A stretch of 64,000 bases of DNA from Aphrophora alni (Eukaryota; Arthropoda; Insecta; Hemiptera; Aphrophoridae), in NCBI GenBank assembly GCA_963513935.1, contig OY740769.1:104201762-104265761 (forward strand), written 5' to 3'. Each line of letters starts with the position of its first letter. Positions within the stretch are counted from its first letter, which is position 1. Positions 9,970 through 22,518 of the stretch are shown here, one piece after another. The notes under the pieces are model-generated. The model was not told where the DNA came from, searched no databases, and worked only from the letters and a program-made list of their open reading frames with translations. The translations under genes and the position numbers were made by a program.

Positions 9970-12900
9970 ACAGAAGGACGGGAAAGAGATTCCAAAATTC
10001 GAAATTGAGTTTAAATGTATTTGCATATAATATAAGAAGCATAAACCAAAAAGTCTCTGAATTTATGATATTCATAGATCAATTTTTGATAAAGCCTGTG
10101 GCAATAAGCCTTTTTGAAACATGGACAACGCAATGCAACGAGAGTCAGCTAAATACTTTCAACGGTTATAGAGTAGGCTCGTACTTCTCACGCTCCATTA
10201 CGAGCGGGGGTGGAGTGGCAATTCTTGTCAGAAATGATACCGAGTGTAACAAAGTAAATGTAAAAAACAATCCCAGTACGGAAAGTGTTTTTGAATATGT
10301 GGTCGTGGAAATAAAATCGCATAGTTTTCAGTCATGTATAATAATAGCTATGTACAGAGCTCCGGACTCAAATTTCGACACCTTTATAAATAAATTGGAG
10401 TTTTTGTTGGAACAAATGTTTAGGCGCTTAAAAAATAAATTAATAATTTTAACAGGAGATTTCAACATAAACATTTCAAAAAATAACAGGGAAACTTCTT
10501 CTTAAAATCGTACAATTTAGTAGTCAATTTTCAACAACCGACGAGAATAACTTCCGATACATCAACATGTATTGACAATATATTCACAAATTTTATACCA
10601 AAAAAAGCTGATATGCACGAACCAGGTCTGTCTGACCATAGGGGACTTTCAGTTCAGTTTGTTGCATGTAAACAACATTGTAAAACTAAAACAAAACTGT
10701 CGTACAAACGAACTTTAAATGAGACAAATTTAAATCTCTTCACTTCTCGGTTGGGCACAAATAGTTTTTCTGAGTTGGAAATTTCCCTGGATAATATAAA
10801 AAATATAAATAAAAACTACAATCTGTTTTTTACAACATTAAATAGATATCTTGAAGAGGTATGTCCTCTAAAAAGGTCTAAACCTTGCAGACGTTTCTAT
10901 GTTGTTCCATGGATAACGAAAGGCATTAGAGTCTCCTGTAATAGAAAGCGTGCTCTGCATGAAATTTTGAAGTCACAAAACTGCCCTGCTGAGATATTAA
11001 TTTATTATAAGAGTTATTGTAATGTATTGAGAAGAGTCATTCGGGATGCAAAAACCATGTCAAATGATAGGTATATTTTAAATTCTGAGAACAAGGCAGA
11101 GGCAATGTGGAATATTGTTCGAGTTGAAACTGGAAATTCTAATGTAAAACAAAATCGCGATATAATTCTGCAAAAAGGTGCTGAGGTAATTGACCAACCT
11201 ATGCACGTTGCAGATTGTTTTAACAAATTCTTTATACATGTCACAGAGAAACTAAACCTGAAGTTAAATGAGAGTGAGGCAATCTGTTTGTTAAAAAAAA
11301 AGGAAATTGGAGTTCAAAACTCTTTGTTCATTCGCCCTACAAGCCCTTCAGAAATTTACAAAATTATACTAAGTTTAAAAAACAAGAAGTCTGTTGGCTG
11401 GGATAATATTCCAACATCAGTAATTAAAGCCAGTGCTCATGTTATCTCAAGGCCACTAGCCTTACTTATAAACCAGTCTTTTGAAACTGGAATATTTCCA
11501 GAACACTTAAAATATTCCATTGTAAAACCTATTCATAAAAAGGGCGATACTAAAGAAATTACCAACTACCGTCCTATAACTATTATCTCAGTTTTTTCTA
11601 AAATATTTGAAAAAGCAATGGTGAAAAGAATCGTCTCTTTTCTTACTAAATACAATATATTGAACAAAAAACAGTTTGGTTTTCGCAAGGGTCTATCAAC
11701 TTCCTCAGCCATTTTTTCGTTAGTAAATACTGTGATAGATGCTATAGAGGGGAAAACTCAAATTGCATCTGTCTTCTGTGACCTCTCAAAAGCTTTTGAT
11801 TGTGTAGATCATTCGATCTTGTTACAAAAGCTTGAATATTATGGTATACGTGGGAAGGCAAGCAGTTGGATAAGCTCATATCTTTATAAGAGAAAACAGA
11901 GAGTTATCTATACTGACGGTGCTCTAAACTCTCACCATTCTAAATGGGAAGTAGTCCTGCGTGGTGTTCCTCAAGGGTCAATATTAGGACCATTGCTTTT
12001 CCTTATTTTTGTAAATGATTTGCCTCAAAATGTTGGACAAGCAGAGGCAGTGTTATTTGCTGATGATACTACTTTAACAGTGGTGGGCAAAGACCAAGCA
12101 GATTTGGCTGAGTCAGCAGAGTTAGCAATGTCCATGGCGGAAGATTGGTTCTCTGTAAATAACTTAAAACTGAACGTGACAAAAACAAAGTTAATCCAGT
12201 TTGGTCTACAGTCAAATCCTAACCTACATGTAAAAAAAGGTAAAGAAATAATCACGAGCACAAAAAATGTTAAATTTCTTGGCATTACCTTAGACGCAAA
12301 TTTAAATTTGATGAACACACTGATGAAACTATCAAAAGAGCGAGCATGGCTATATGGGTATGCAGACGCCTTTTTGGTAAAACTTGGGGTCATATGCCAT
12401 AGGATGTCTTACTAGTCATATCTTAAGATATTAGACCCATGGTAACTTATGCTTCGAAAATATGGTGGCCAAAATCTGAGGAAAAATATACAACAACAAA
12501 GCTTCAAAAGCAGACTTGCCTTGGAATTATAGGTGCAATGGGTACTTGTCCAACCACAGCCATTGATGCGGCACTGGATTTGCTCCTTCTGAACTTACTG
12601 GTAAAGAAGTGTTCATGCAGTGCTACAAAAACTCTAGTGTTTTCTAGCAGTGGGGGACGGACAAAAAAATGCCAAGAGCATTGGCTGGCGAAATGAAAAA
12701 CCTACAAGAACAGGAAATGACTCAATTGCCCATAACAGTTATCCGACAAAATGACTAGGATGATAATTTTTGAAAAGAATTTCAAGACCTTTTTCCCAGA
12801 TCAACAGGTTTGGAAGGAAGGTGGACCTAAACTGGATGATGGATCCAGAATGAATGGAACGGTAGAAGTGGAGATAAAAGGCCTAAATTTAAGCCTTAGA

Positions 12901-13060
12901 AACAACTCCATCCATATTTCAAGCCAAAATACATGCTATAGAGCTCTGTGTCATAATATTAAAAAAATCTCAAAGGGCCAAATATAATTATATATCATGT
13001 CGGACAGTCATGCAGCTTGCAAGGCTCTAAGTTCATACACTTTTAGTTGATACTGGTATG
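9909..13060 (+). pseudogene. LINE ORF2 (endonuclease, RT, RNase H), broken
   Basis: 9909-10505 encodes an EEP/APE-like endonuclease N-terminal half (YNIRSINQK, LFETW, MYRAPDSNF, TGDFNI). A frameshift near 10500 leads to the rest (TCIDNIFTNF, LSDHRG) and a long 600-codon RT frame (10613-12415). The RT motifs are KSVGWDNIP, NYRPITI, FGFRKG, CDLSKAFDCVDH, GVPQGSILGPLLF and FADDTTL (Asp pair at codons 484-485 of that frame). A further shift near 12305 gives EHTDETIKRASMAIW, then IRPMVTYASKIWWP (12430-12472) and a decayed RNase H domain ending in MSDSHAACKALSS (12998-13036). ORF2 makes the cDNA by target-primed reverse transcription. At least three frame breaks make it dead. The two sides of 12305 look like different LINE families. 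Confidence 0.8.
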
Positions 13061-13079
13061 GGAATGTCTACAACTAATC

Positions 13080-13868
13080 AATCAACTGGCAAAAAGCAAC
13101 AAAGTCTTCTTACTATGGGTGCCAGTCTTCTTACTTTAGTGATTCCAATTTTATTAAAAAAAGTAAAATATGAAAATAAATAATTATACAGTAGAAGGAG
13201 ACGATTAATAATATCAAAAAATAAATGTAATTGAACTTAAAACAAAAAAGTTATTAAGGAAAAAATATGGGCTAAAAAACCTAAAATTTGCATAAAGGGG
13301 AAAATTAAAAATCAAAAGCAATAGAGTCATAAACTGTAGGGGACATAATAATAATCAACAATAAAAATGGAATAATAATAATAAGGGGGGAAATGACTTG
13401 AAGAGTCATTCTTGGAGAGTTTTTTGAGATTTTAAAAGTGAAAGGGGAATAAACTAAATAAACCTAATAATATAAAATGAAAAGACAATCGTAGGGAATA
13501 ACTATGTGGTCAGAAAAAGAATTAAAGGTTAAATGGGGGAGAAATAATAATAACAAAAACTAAAAAGTTAAAGCCCAAAAACGGTTAAATTAAAGTTTAA
13601 AGGGGATTAAAAAGTAATAGGTAATGCATAACAAATGTATATGAATGTAAAATAACAGAGCAGAGTTGAAAAAGAATAATGGGGGGGGGGTTTATATACG
13701 AAAAATACGACGATCAAAAAGATCACGACTTCAAGCATCAATAACTCACGAACCAAGCGAGCTACGACGAAAAACTAAAAATTTATTTCCGTTATAGGAC
13801 CAGGAGAATAACTTTAGTGCAAAAGAATTTTTTAAAAAGACTTAGGAAAAAACTTAGTTGGAGAAAAA
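13080..13868. other. purine-rich A-rich leader-like stretch
   Basis: From about 13150 the plus strand is strikingly A- and G-rich, with many AATAAT and AAAAGG words and a G10 run at 13681-13690. It leads into the ORF at 13869 without an obvious boundary, so it could be the 5' untranslated part of the same unit. No coding similarity. Confidence 0.45.
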
Positions 13869-14414
13869 ATGGACAATCGTAAAAAGTGCGGTAATTCGAG
13901 AAATACGCGGCCGAAAACGTCAAATCAAGTTTGTCAAGACCCTCAAGAATATGAAGAAGAGGAATCCGAAGAGAAACTGAAGATCGGACCAACCGTTCAA
14001 AAGTTACAGCAAAAAGAACGAAAAAGTGTTCTTACTCGGAGTTTTCAAGATTTGACAGGAAATCCGAGCTCAGGTAATGTGACGTCACGGATTAGAAGTC
14101 CCACTCCAATGGCCAACAGTCAACGGAAGAAAACCGAAATAATAAAAAGATTAAAATATCAATTAAAAGAGTTTTCAATGGAAAATAACTTATAAAACTC
14201 GTACAATAGAAGAAAACTAAGCCTAGGACAGCTTTTAGCAGAAAAGTTACGGAGTAATTCAGCCGAAAACTTAGAAATCAACAGTAGAGACATTTCTTCG
14301 CGAAAGGGAGAAAAAGTGGTTACCTTTTGCGGGAAACATTCCCATAAGAAGGGAGAGCCAAAATTATTGGTCGTAAGACCGATAGCCGATACTCTAATAA
14401 CAGTCGCCGAGTAG
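13869..14414 (+). pseudogene. gag-like basic ORF, one in-frame stop
   Basis: One reading frame runs from ATG 13869 to TAG 14412-14414 (181 codons before the final stop) and is broken only by TAA at 14193-14195. The first part (108 aa) is rich in Lys, Arg, Glu and Gln (MDNRKKCGNSRNTRPKTS at the N terminus, then an acidic stretch near residues 27-36). The second part (72 aa) contains RRKLSLGQLLAEKLRSNSAE and VTFCGKHSHKKGEP. I do not recognise the family. The charged, Cys/His-poor character and the repeat-rich setting suggest a retroelement gag or ORF1 protein, which is a guess. Confidence 0.45.
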
Positions 14415-15134
14415 GGAAGACGTTATTATTGTCACTCTACAATTTTTTCTAAATTAACTTCATTAAATTTTAAAACCAAGTATTTTATGTAGTAAAGTAA
14501 CTTATAAAAATTAACTATTTTTGAAAATCAAGAAATAAGAGGATAAATCTACATGGAAGACTAATCATCTAGGAATCGTAATTACTACCGGCAGTCCACA
14601 ACTATAACATAACCAGGAGTTGGAAAGGAGATAATTTGAAGACACCTTTAACCATCTACAGCAAGGAACTTCACAACTTCAAGACCTTCATGTTAAGTGT
14701 GAAGGTATACTAAATCTATAGAATAATTCGTAAAAAGTAAACTCATTTAAATTGAATAAATTCATTGGGGAAATTTCAAATATATTAACTATATTAAGTA
14801 GATTCAAGTAAACTCTGCTTTGGTCTAGATAGAATAAGTGTTCAAACGTAAATACGACTATTTCAGTCCAGGAAAAACTATTTGTAGTCCTAGCTGGAAT
14901 AGTCTAGCATTTTTAAATTTTGTATTAATGAATAAGAATTTTGTGTCCTATTAATTATTGTGTAAAAATATTTTGTTTGTTGTTCGATAAAAGATAAATT
15001 GTTTAATGGTTAAGAGTATATAAAAATTTTATGCTCAAGTATTAATTTTTTTATTCACCATGCTGGTTTTAAACATTTCCTTTTTAAATAATTAGAGATT
15101 AAAAGAGTTATTATTATTAATGTGCTCTGGTATA
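14415..15134. other. non-coding stretch, part of same block
   Basis: No coding sequence seen. It joins the gag-like frame to the repeated segment at 15135-15640 and may be the untranslated 3' part of one element. Confidence 0.35.
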
Positions 15135-15640
<506 letters not shown>

Positions 15641-15828
15641 ACAGCAGCGGTATACCGAGGAATACGATATTATCGCAATCGGTAGATCGCGTCGTAATTC
15701 GGTCTACTGAATCTAGTCGGTAGACCGCTCGGAAATCGAGGCGGGAGTCAGTAGTTTACACATTTTTTTCCGCATCCAAAGTTTATGTATGTAGTGTAGT
15801 TTGATTATTTAGTTTACCTTTTTTAAAT

Positions 15829-15901
15829 ATGAATCAGCATTTAGAAGAAGAAGCATTGCTTTTGTCGTTAGCTATGGACGAGGAAGAACATGTTAAGCCT
15901 T
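15829..15901 (+). CDS. possible first exon, 24-aa acidic peptide
   Basis: ATG 15829 starts MNQHLEEEALLLSLAMDEEE, then HVKP. Directly after CCTTA lies a consensus 5' splice site, GTAAGTATAT (15902 on). Without splicing the frame stops at TAG 15901-15903. The acidic, leucine-rich leader resembles the first exon of Harbinger transposon nuclease genes, but no following exon was found. A decayed leader or chance are both possible. Confidence 0.25.
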
Positions 15902-16460
15902 AGTAAGTATATATAAAATTCCTTCTCAAAATATTAGACAATTTCGTAAAAAAAATTGTTGTCGCGCATGACAACAATAAAAAATATGAAATTCATATAA
16001 AATAACGTTATATAGTTTTAATGAAGTGATATTGTTATTTTTACCGAAACCCGAACGTCCGAGTGCAGCGCGTGTGTGAAAGTGAAAGTACAGTTCGGTA
16101 AACTGGCGGTATTTTCCCGAGTTCAGTATCGCTAAGTTTGTCCCGAGTCCTGTATCCTGTCTGTTTGCGAAGGCCTTAATTATTGTAACTCATGGTTTCG
16201 TCTATAGTCTATAGTACAGACAATAATTATCTGTGATTATTGGTATTTTATCTACAGTTATAACTAATTTCTAACCATATTATATTGCCCGGAGCCCAGC
16301 CCCCATAGCAGAGTACGCTAGATTCGCTATAGTTCTTAACATAACCTCTACACAAAATAAATATCAAATTTAGTTTCTTTTTACAGAATATAATATACCT
16401 GAACTGTAATAAGTATTGTATCAGTAAAATATTGGTCATTATTTATTGTGAATAAATAAA

Positions 16461-18105
16461 ATGTCTGAATACGATCTGGTTAGAAAAGGAAAAATAGTTC
16501 TGAAAGGAGACAATTTAAAGTATGTATAGTGTTTTTAGAGTGGTTGTTTATGCCCAGTAATACAAAATTGGTAGTATGCTGAAATTAGCTAACTACTTTA
16601 GCTTTTGTTTAAATTTGGTGGAAAACTAAAAAAGTGGATAATTATTAAGAACAGTGTGACCACCCCATGTCCTCATTAAAACTATTATTACTTTTAAAAT
16701 CGGTAATTATTTATTGTAAGTTATCATTTTTTTTATTATTAAAAATTATTAAATTGTTAACTATTTACCCTGTATTCAAACAGTTAGTTCATATTTTTTG
16801 TCGGTAGACACTTTTCAAGTCCCAAAATGCATTTCTTCACTCTCAAATAACACATAAAAAACAAGGGAATCTAGCTCTGTTATGTTAAATACAGCTCTGA
16901 TAAGGAAATTGTATGATAATATTTATGACTACCTTCGTCAAGTGTCATCACTCGATGTTTATTATTAAAATATAAATATGGAGAGAAGTTGTCTGATCAA
17001 TTTAAGTGTCAAATCTCTGCAATTCCTCTATGAAATAGCGGTTTTTCAATCATTTCAATACTTATTAAATACCTTTACCACTCTTTATCTTTCACAATTC
17101 ATCATTTCTATCCTAAATCAGCGATTAAATGACTGATTTAAGGCATTTAGAAGTTATTTCGACAACACATTTCATCATTTTAAGTAAAATCTATGTTTTT
17201 TTATTCCACGTGGAAAATAGTTCTGAAGAACTGTTAAACTATTTATCATTTAGTATCAACCTGTGTAACAAGGTCAGGGTAGCCTTACTTGACCTATAGT
17301 TCTTATACTAGGTTTGGGTTTCAGAGACTTAATCATCCGGAATCTTCTATTATAGAAGTGTAGTGAAATCAATGTGTAAAAGTAATGTGTGCATGCCCCT
17401 CACGAGTTAATTCAATACGACTACCCGATTGAATATGTAAAAATTTGTCAATTTCATAGATTGTTAAGTAAATAATATATTGTGAGAGAGAGATAAAAAC
17501 CACTAGCTTTGTTCATAAAATTCTATTTATTACAAAAAACACTATTTTGAAGCAGAATTACCGAGATTTCACACTTAAATCGATTGGACAACTTCTTTTC
17601 ATATTTACAATAAATATAATTATATGTTATTATTAATAATAATATTAAATATTATTGTCATAGCAAATTCCAGACAGTGTGGGATTTTGATATTAGCGGG
17701 TCGTTGGATGCATGCGCATTACATGTCTTTTGACAGGTTAAATATCACTATGCTGTATGAGTTAATAGTTCATAATAAATAATATATATATATATGGTAC
17801 TTACGTATTAACGCCACCGCAGCAGAAGTTGCGCTAATGCGCATGCGCCAATAAAGAGCAAACTGGTTTAAGGGAAGCAGAATTCCATTTTTTTCAGCTT
17901 TGAGATTCATATACATTCATTTTATGATTTGTCGCAAAAATTTTAGGCGTAGATTGGCAGCACTTCACTTTTAAAGCTCATGTTTATCCATGATCTAATT
18001 TTAAATTATTAACTTCGATAAACTTACGAAAGGTTTGGCCAGGTGATTTTATATATATATATATATATAAGGTTTGGCCAGGTGTTTATATATATAATCA
18101 GGTAG

Positions 18106-18147
<42 letters not shown>

Positions 18148-18252
18148 CTACTTGGCCAAACCTGTCGTGATATATAATTATATCGCAAAGTAAGCAAATA
18201 TTGGCGCATGCGCATTAGCAACTTCTGCTGCGGTGGTGTTAATACGTAAGTA

Positions 18253-18297
<45 letters not shown>

Positions 18298-18343
18298 ATG
18301 AACTTCCCAACCTGTAGTTTCTTTTTTAGGTCTAGTTAGGTAA

Positions 18344-18387
<44 letters not shown>

Positions 18388-21300
18388 TATATATACCCTA
18401 GTTATCTTCCCAGACAGATTCAACAAGCGATCAGACATTGACTTACTTACTTACTTCTTACTTCTTCATACGAGCTTCCGGCCTCAGGTAATGCCGACGA
18501 CTCGATGACCATGATATGCCGCAGCCGCCAATGCCCAATACTTCTTGTTCCGCAGTGCGTCTTCCAATTTGTTTTGGCTGTCCTTTAAAGCTTCTCTGAG
18601 AGAATCTCTCATTCTGTTCTCCGAGGTGCACTCTAGCAGTATGTGACCCATGGTCTCCTCTTCGATGCCGCACCTCTCGCAGCTGTCGGTTTCCCTCAGT
18701 CGAAATCTTCTCAGGTAGCTGTTTGTCACCGCGTGTCCCATTCGAGCTCTTGCTATAAACGTAGCAACGCTGCGGGAGACCCCTCTATACCAGTTTGGTG
18801 CAGTAGGTGTTTCCTGGATTTTAAACAGAGACCGTCCAACAGTTTCTTGCTTCCATCTCTCAGTCCATTTCTCCATTACAAATCTTTCAATCTTCCTTTT
18901 GCATTTGCTGAGAGAGAATTTTGTGGGTGGGACCGGGTGCATCTCAGCCGCACTTTTAGCTATTTGGTCCGCCAGTTCATTTCCCTGCAATCCACAGTGC
19001 GATGGAATCCACTGGAAGACTATGGTTTTTCCAGTCTCCTGTAGGGCTCCTAAAAGGCTCTTTATTTCACTCGTCCGGAAGTAGTAGTCGTCAGGTGTGT
19101 TTTTTTGAATTGCCTCAATGGCCGACTTAGAGTCCGTAAGAATACATATCCTTGAGTCCGGCACCTGCCCGCATCCCACCAGCGCCGCATTGAGGGCCAA
19201 CAATTCTGCATCCATGCTCGATGCCGAGTTTGCCGGTGCGTAGAAACGTTCTTTTGTTTTGTCGTTATAATAACCTGCACCAGATTTAGTCTGCTTCAGA
19301 TCGACGGATCCATCCGTGTAGATCCTCGTATGGTCTCGGTATCTCTCCTCTATCATTTCCAGTGTCTCTGCTTTCAGTAAATTAAGATCTTCGGAGGTGC
19401 TTTTGGAGTTTCCAGATGGTAGTTCGGTGTATGCTGTGACCTCCGCTTCCCTCCATGGTGGCCAGCTGTGTACCATTGGTATAGGTTCCGGTATAATTGA
19501 TTCTGCAAATGTTTTCATGGCGTCCACCCGACACGTGAAAGACTGTCTGGTTGTTGTCGGTGCCAGCGTGAACAAGGGGTGATCATTTGGGAGAGTCTGT
19601 GTCTTGATCCATTTGGTCAAAATGTTTTTTTCTATAAGAAGGTCAATAGGCTCAAGGTGTGCTTCAATTTCCATTGCCGCTATTGGAGACGTGCTTGGGC
19701 AGCCCAGTATTATTCTGAGGGCGGCTGATTGGATTTGCTGGATCTTTTTTAAGTGTGTGCATGCCGCAGAGCCCCAAACTTCGCTACAGTACAACATCTT
19801 AGGCCGCACATAGGAGGAGTAAAGCATCCTGAGTGTTGATGTGTCCGCTCCCCAATTTCTGTTTGCAACTGCTTTGATGGTGTTTACTCTTTTGCTGCAT
19901 TGATTTCTTACCTCGTCAGTATGTTTGTTCCATAGTAGCTTTGGATCAAGGTGCACTCCCAGGAGCTTTGGGCATTCATTCACCCTCAGTTCACGGTTCT
20001 CTATAAGCAGTCGCGGTTTGTATTCTTTAAGCGTGTTGCGTCTTGTAAAGAATGCACATTCCGTCTTTGCTGTCGATATTGTTAAGGACCACTTTAAGCA
20101 CCACTTGACCGCCCCGTCCAGCGCTCTTTGAAGGAGAGCGCAAGCTTTGTCCGGTGAACCGTCCACGGCGAACATGGTAACGTCGTCAGCAAACACCACC
20201 AGGTCCACTCCCTCGGGCAGAGCACTACTCAAGTCGTGTAGGGCGATGTTGAACAGTGTTGGGCTGATGGTTGAACCCTGTATTATTCCATTCTCCAACT
20301 TAGCGGGTTTCGATAGCTTTCCATTTACGGTCGTTCTCACTATCCTTTCACTAAGGAAATTTGTAAGATACCTGAGGGTGTTGCCCCTCAGTCCCATTCT
20401 CGCGCTCTGCAACAGTATAGTTTTATGCGGTACCTTGTCAAAAGCAGCCTCAAAGTCCAGAAGCGCCGCTACTGTCGATTTGTTTTGATTAAAGCCTTTG
20501 TAGATTTTATTTGTAAGGTATAGCAGCGCATCATTAGTGCTTCGTCTTTTCCTGAATCCGAACTGCTTTGCATCCAGCAGGTTTTCTGACTCCAACTTGT
20601 AAGACAGTCTATTATTCACCAATCGTTCCATAAGTTTGCCAAGGCACGAAGTGAGTGCAATGGGCCTGTAGGATGTAACCAAGCTTTGGTCCTTTTGAGG
20701 CTTAGGCAATGGCACTATGAGCGATGTTTTCCATTCTTGCGGAATTTTTCCCGTTTTCCATATTGAATTAAAGAGCCCCAGTATTTTATTTAACATTTTC
20801 GGTGCGCAATGCTTCAGCATATCGTTGTGGATGTTGTCCTGTCCAGGAGCAGAGGCATGAAGTTTATCAATTCCATCTCGTAGCTCGTTCATGGTGAACG
20901 CGGCATCTCCGTCGTCTCTAGCCAGGGAAAGGAGTTTCAACTGACTTACTTGACGAACAAAGTTATCGTGTAACCTAAGTTGGATTTCGTACTTTTATAT
21001 TTCTTAATTTCTACTAAAATAATGTATTTTGTGACTTGAAAAGTGTCTTCCGACACAGATGTCATTATTTGGAAATAAACTTATTAATTAACACATCATA
21101 ACCTCACAACAGCTAAATTACTTTGTTTTGAATGTGTTATTTGACAGTGAACAAATGAATTTTGTTATTTTAAATGTTTCGTCTGACAAATATTATGAAC
21201 TTATTATTTAAATGCAAGGTAAATAGTTAACAATTTTACAATTTTTAATAATAAAAAACAATTATAACGCACAATAGATATTTACCTTAAAATCAATGTT

Positions 21301-22140
21301 TCTACGCTACTATGTAGGCCTACCCTATAGTAGGTTCCATGAGGGAACCGTGTTTAGATGGTTTAATTTAGGTCAAGTTAAATTTTGCTTAAGTTACATG
21401 TACGATAACTCAGCGAATAGGTTATGTTAGGGCAGGTTGGGTTATATATTTCTAGACTCTAGAAACACTGAATTAACCTCAATTGCTCGTCTTTGAGCTA
21501 GTGTAATCTTATTTACAAATACATACATGCTTAATTTTTTATGTTTACTTATTCAATGAATTGTGTTCTTGAAGATTATATGAAAAAAATTTAATTGTTT
21601 AGTGTAGCACCCCAATTTTAACATCCCCCCCGTTAATTTTGTACTTATCCGGTAATTTAAGGGAATTACATGTTAAAGTAGGTTTGTACATGAATGGTTT
21701 TACCTTACAAAGTCAAGTAAGGTACCGGTAGCTATTTATTATATATATAGCAAATTTGGATACATGATTTCAATATCACATAGACTACATTTTGTATTTG
21801 CTTTAACTTTTTCTCAAACATTCAATGTATGTCAGTTGGTTTGTGTCAATCTATGTAGATCATGGTTTATAATTTATTGAGTTATATAGCTGTATTGTTT
21901 AATCTCTTGTTTTAGCAATTTACTTGCATTAAAAGTTGTGTTCTATTGCTCTTATTATTTTACTTGCTCTAATTTCATAATTGTGTAGGCCCTACTATAT
22001 GTATTTCTTCAAGATTATTATTAGAGTAACCCCATGATAAAGCTTAGGACCAAGAAATATCTACCAACCTGATCATTTGCAATATTTTTGAATAGATTTT
22101 ATGAAATTAATAATATGTTATTTAAGTTATGTAACTTACG

Positions 22141-22197
<57 letters not shown>

Positions 22198-22444
22198 CTA
22201 TATATATATATATATATTTCATGTGAATAATCTGATTTTTTTTTTAACCGAAATTAATTATATTTTTGTTTAGAAATAAAAGAAAAAGAAAACATAAGAA
22301 CAAGGAAGTAAAGAAGACAATCGAGCCTGTGAAGGATGAAGATAAGATTAGCCACGGTATGTAGAGAGAACTGTCATAGTTCGTACAACTCATTTTTGTA
22401 CCTTGTATTTAGTGTTTCTTTATATATATATATATTTAGTGTTT

Positions 22445-22518
<74 letters not shown>

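Noticed and set aside
18643..20488. Several plus-strand frames of 60-130 codons
   Set aside because: Antisense shadows of the intact LINE RT-RNase H frame.
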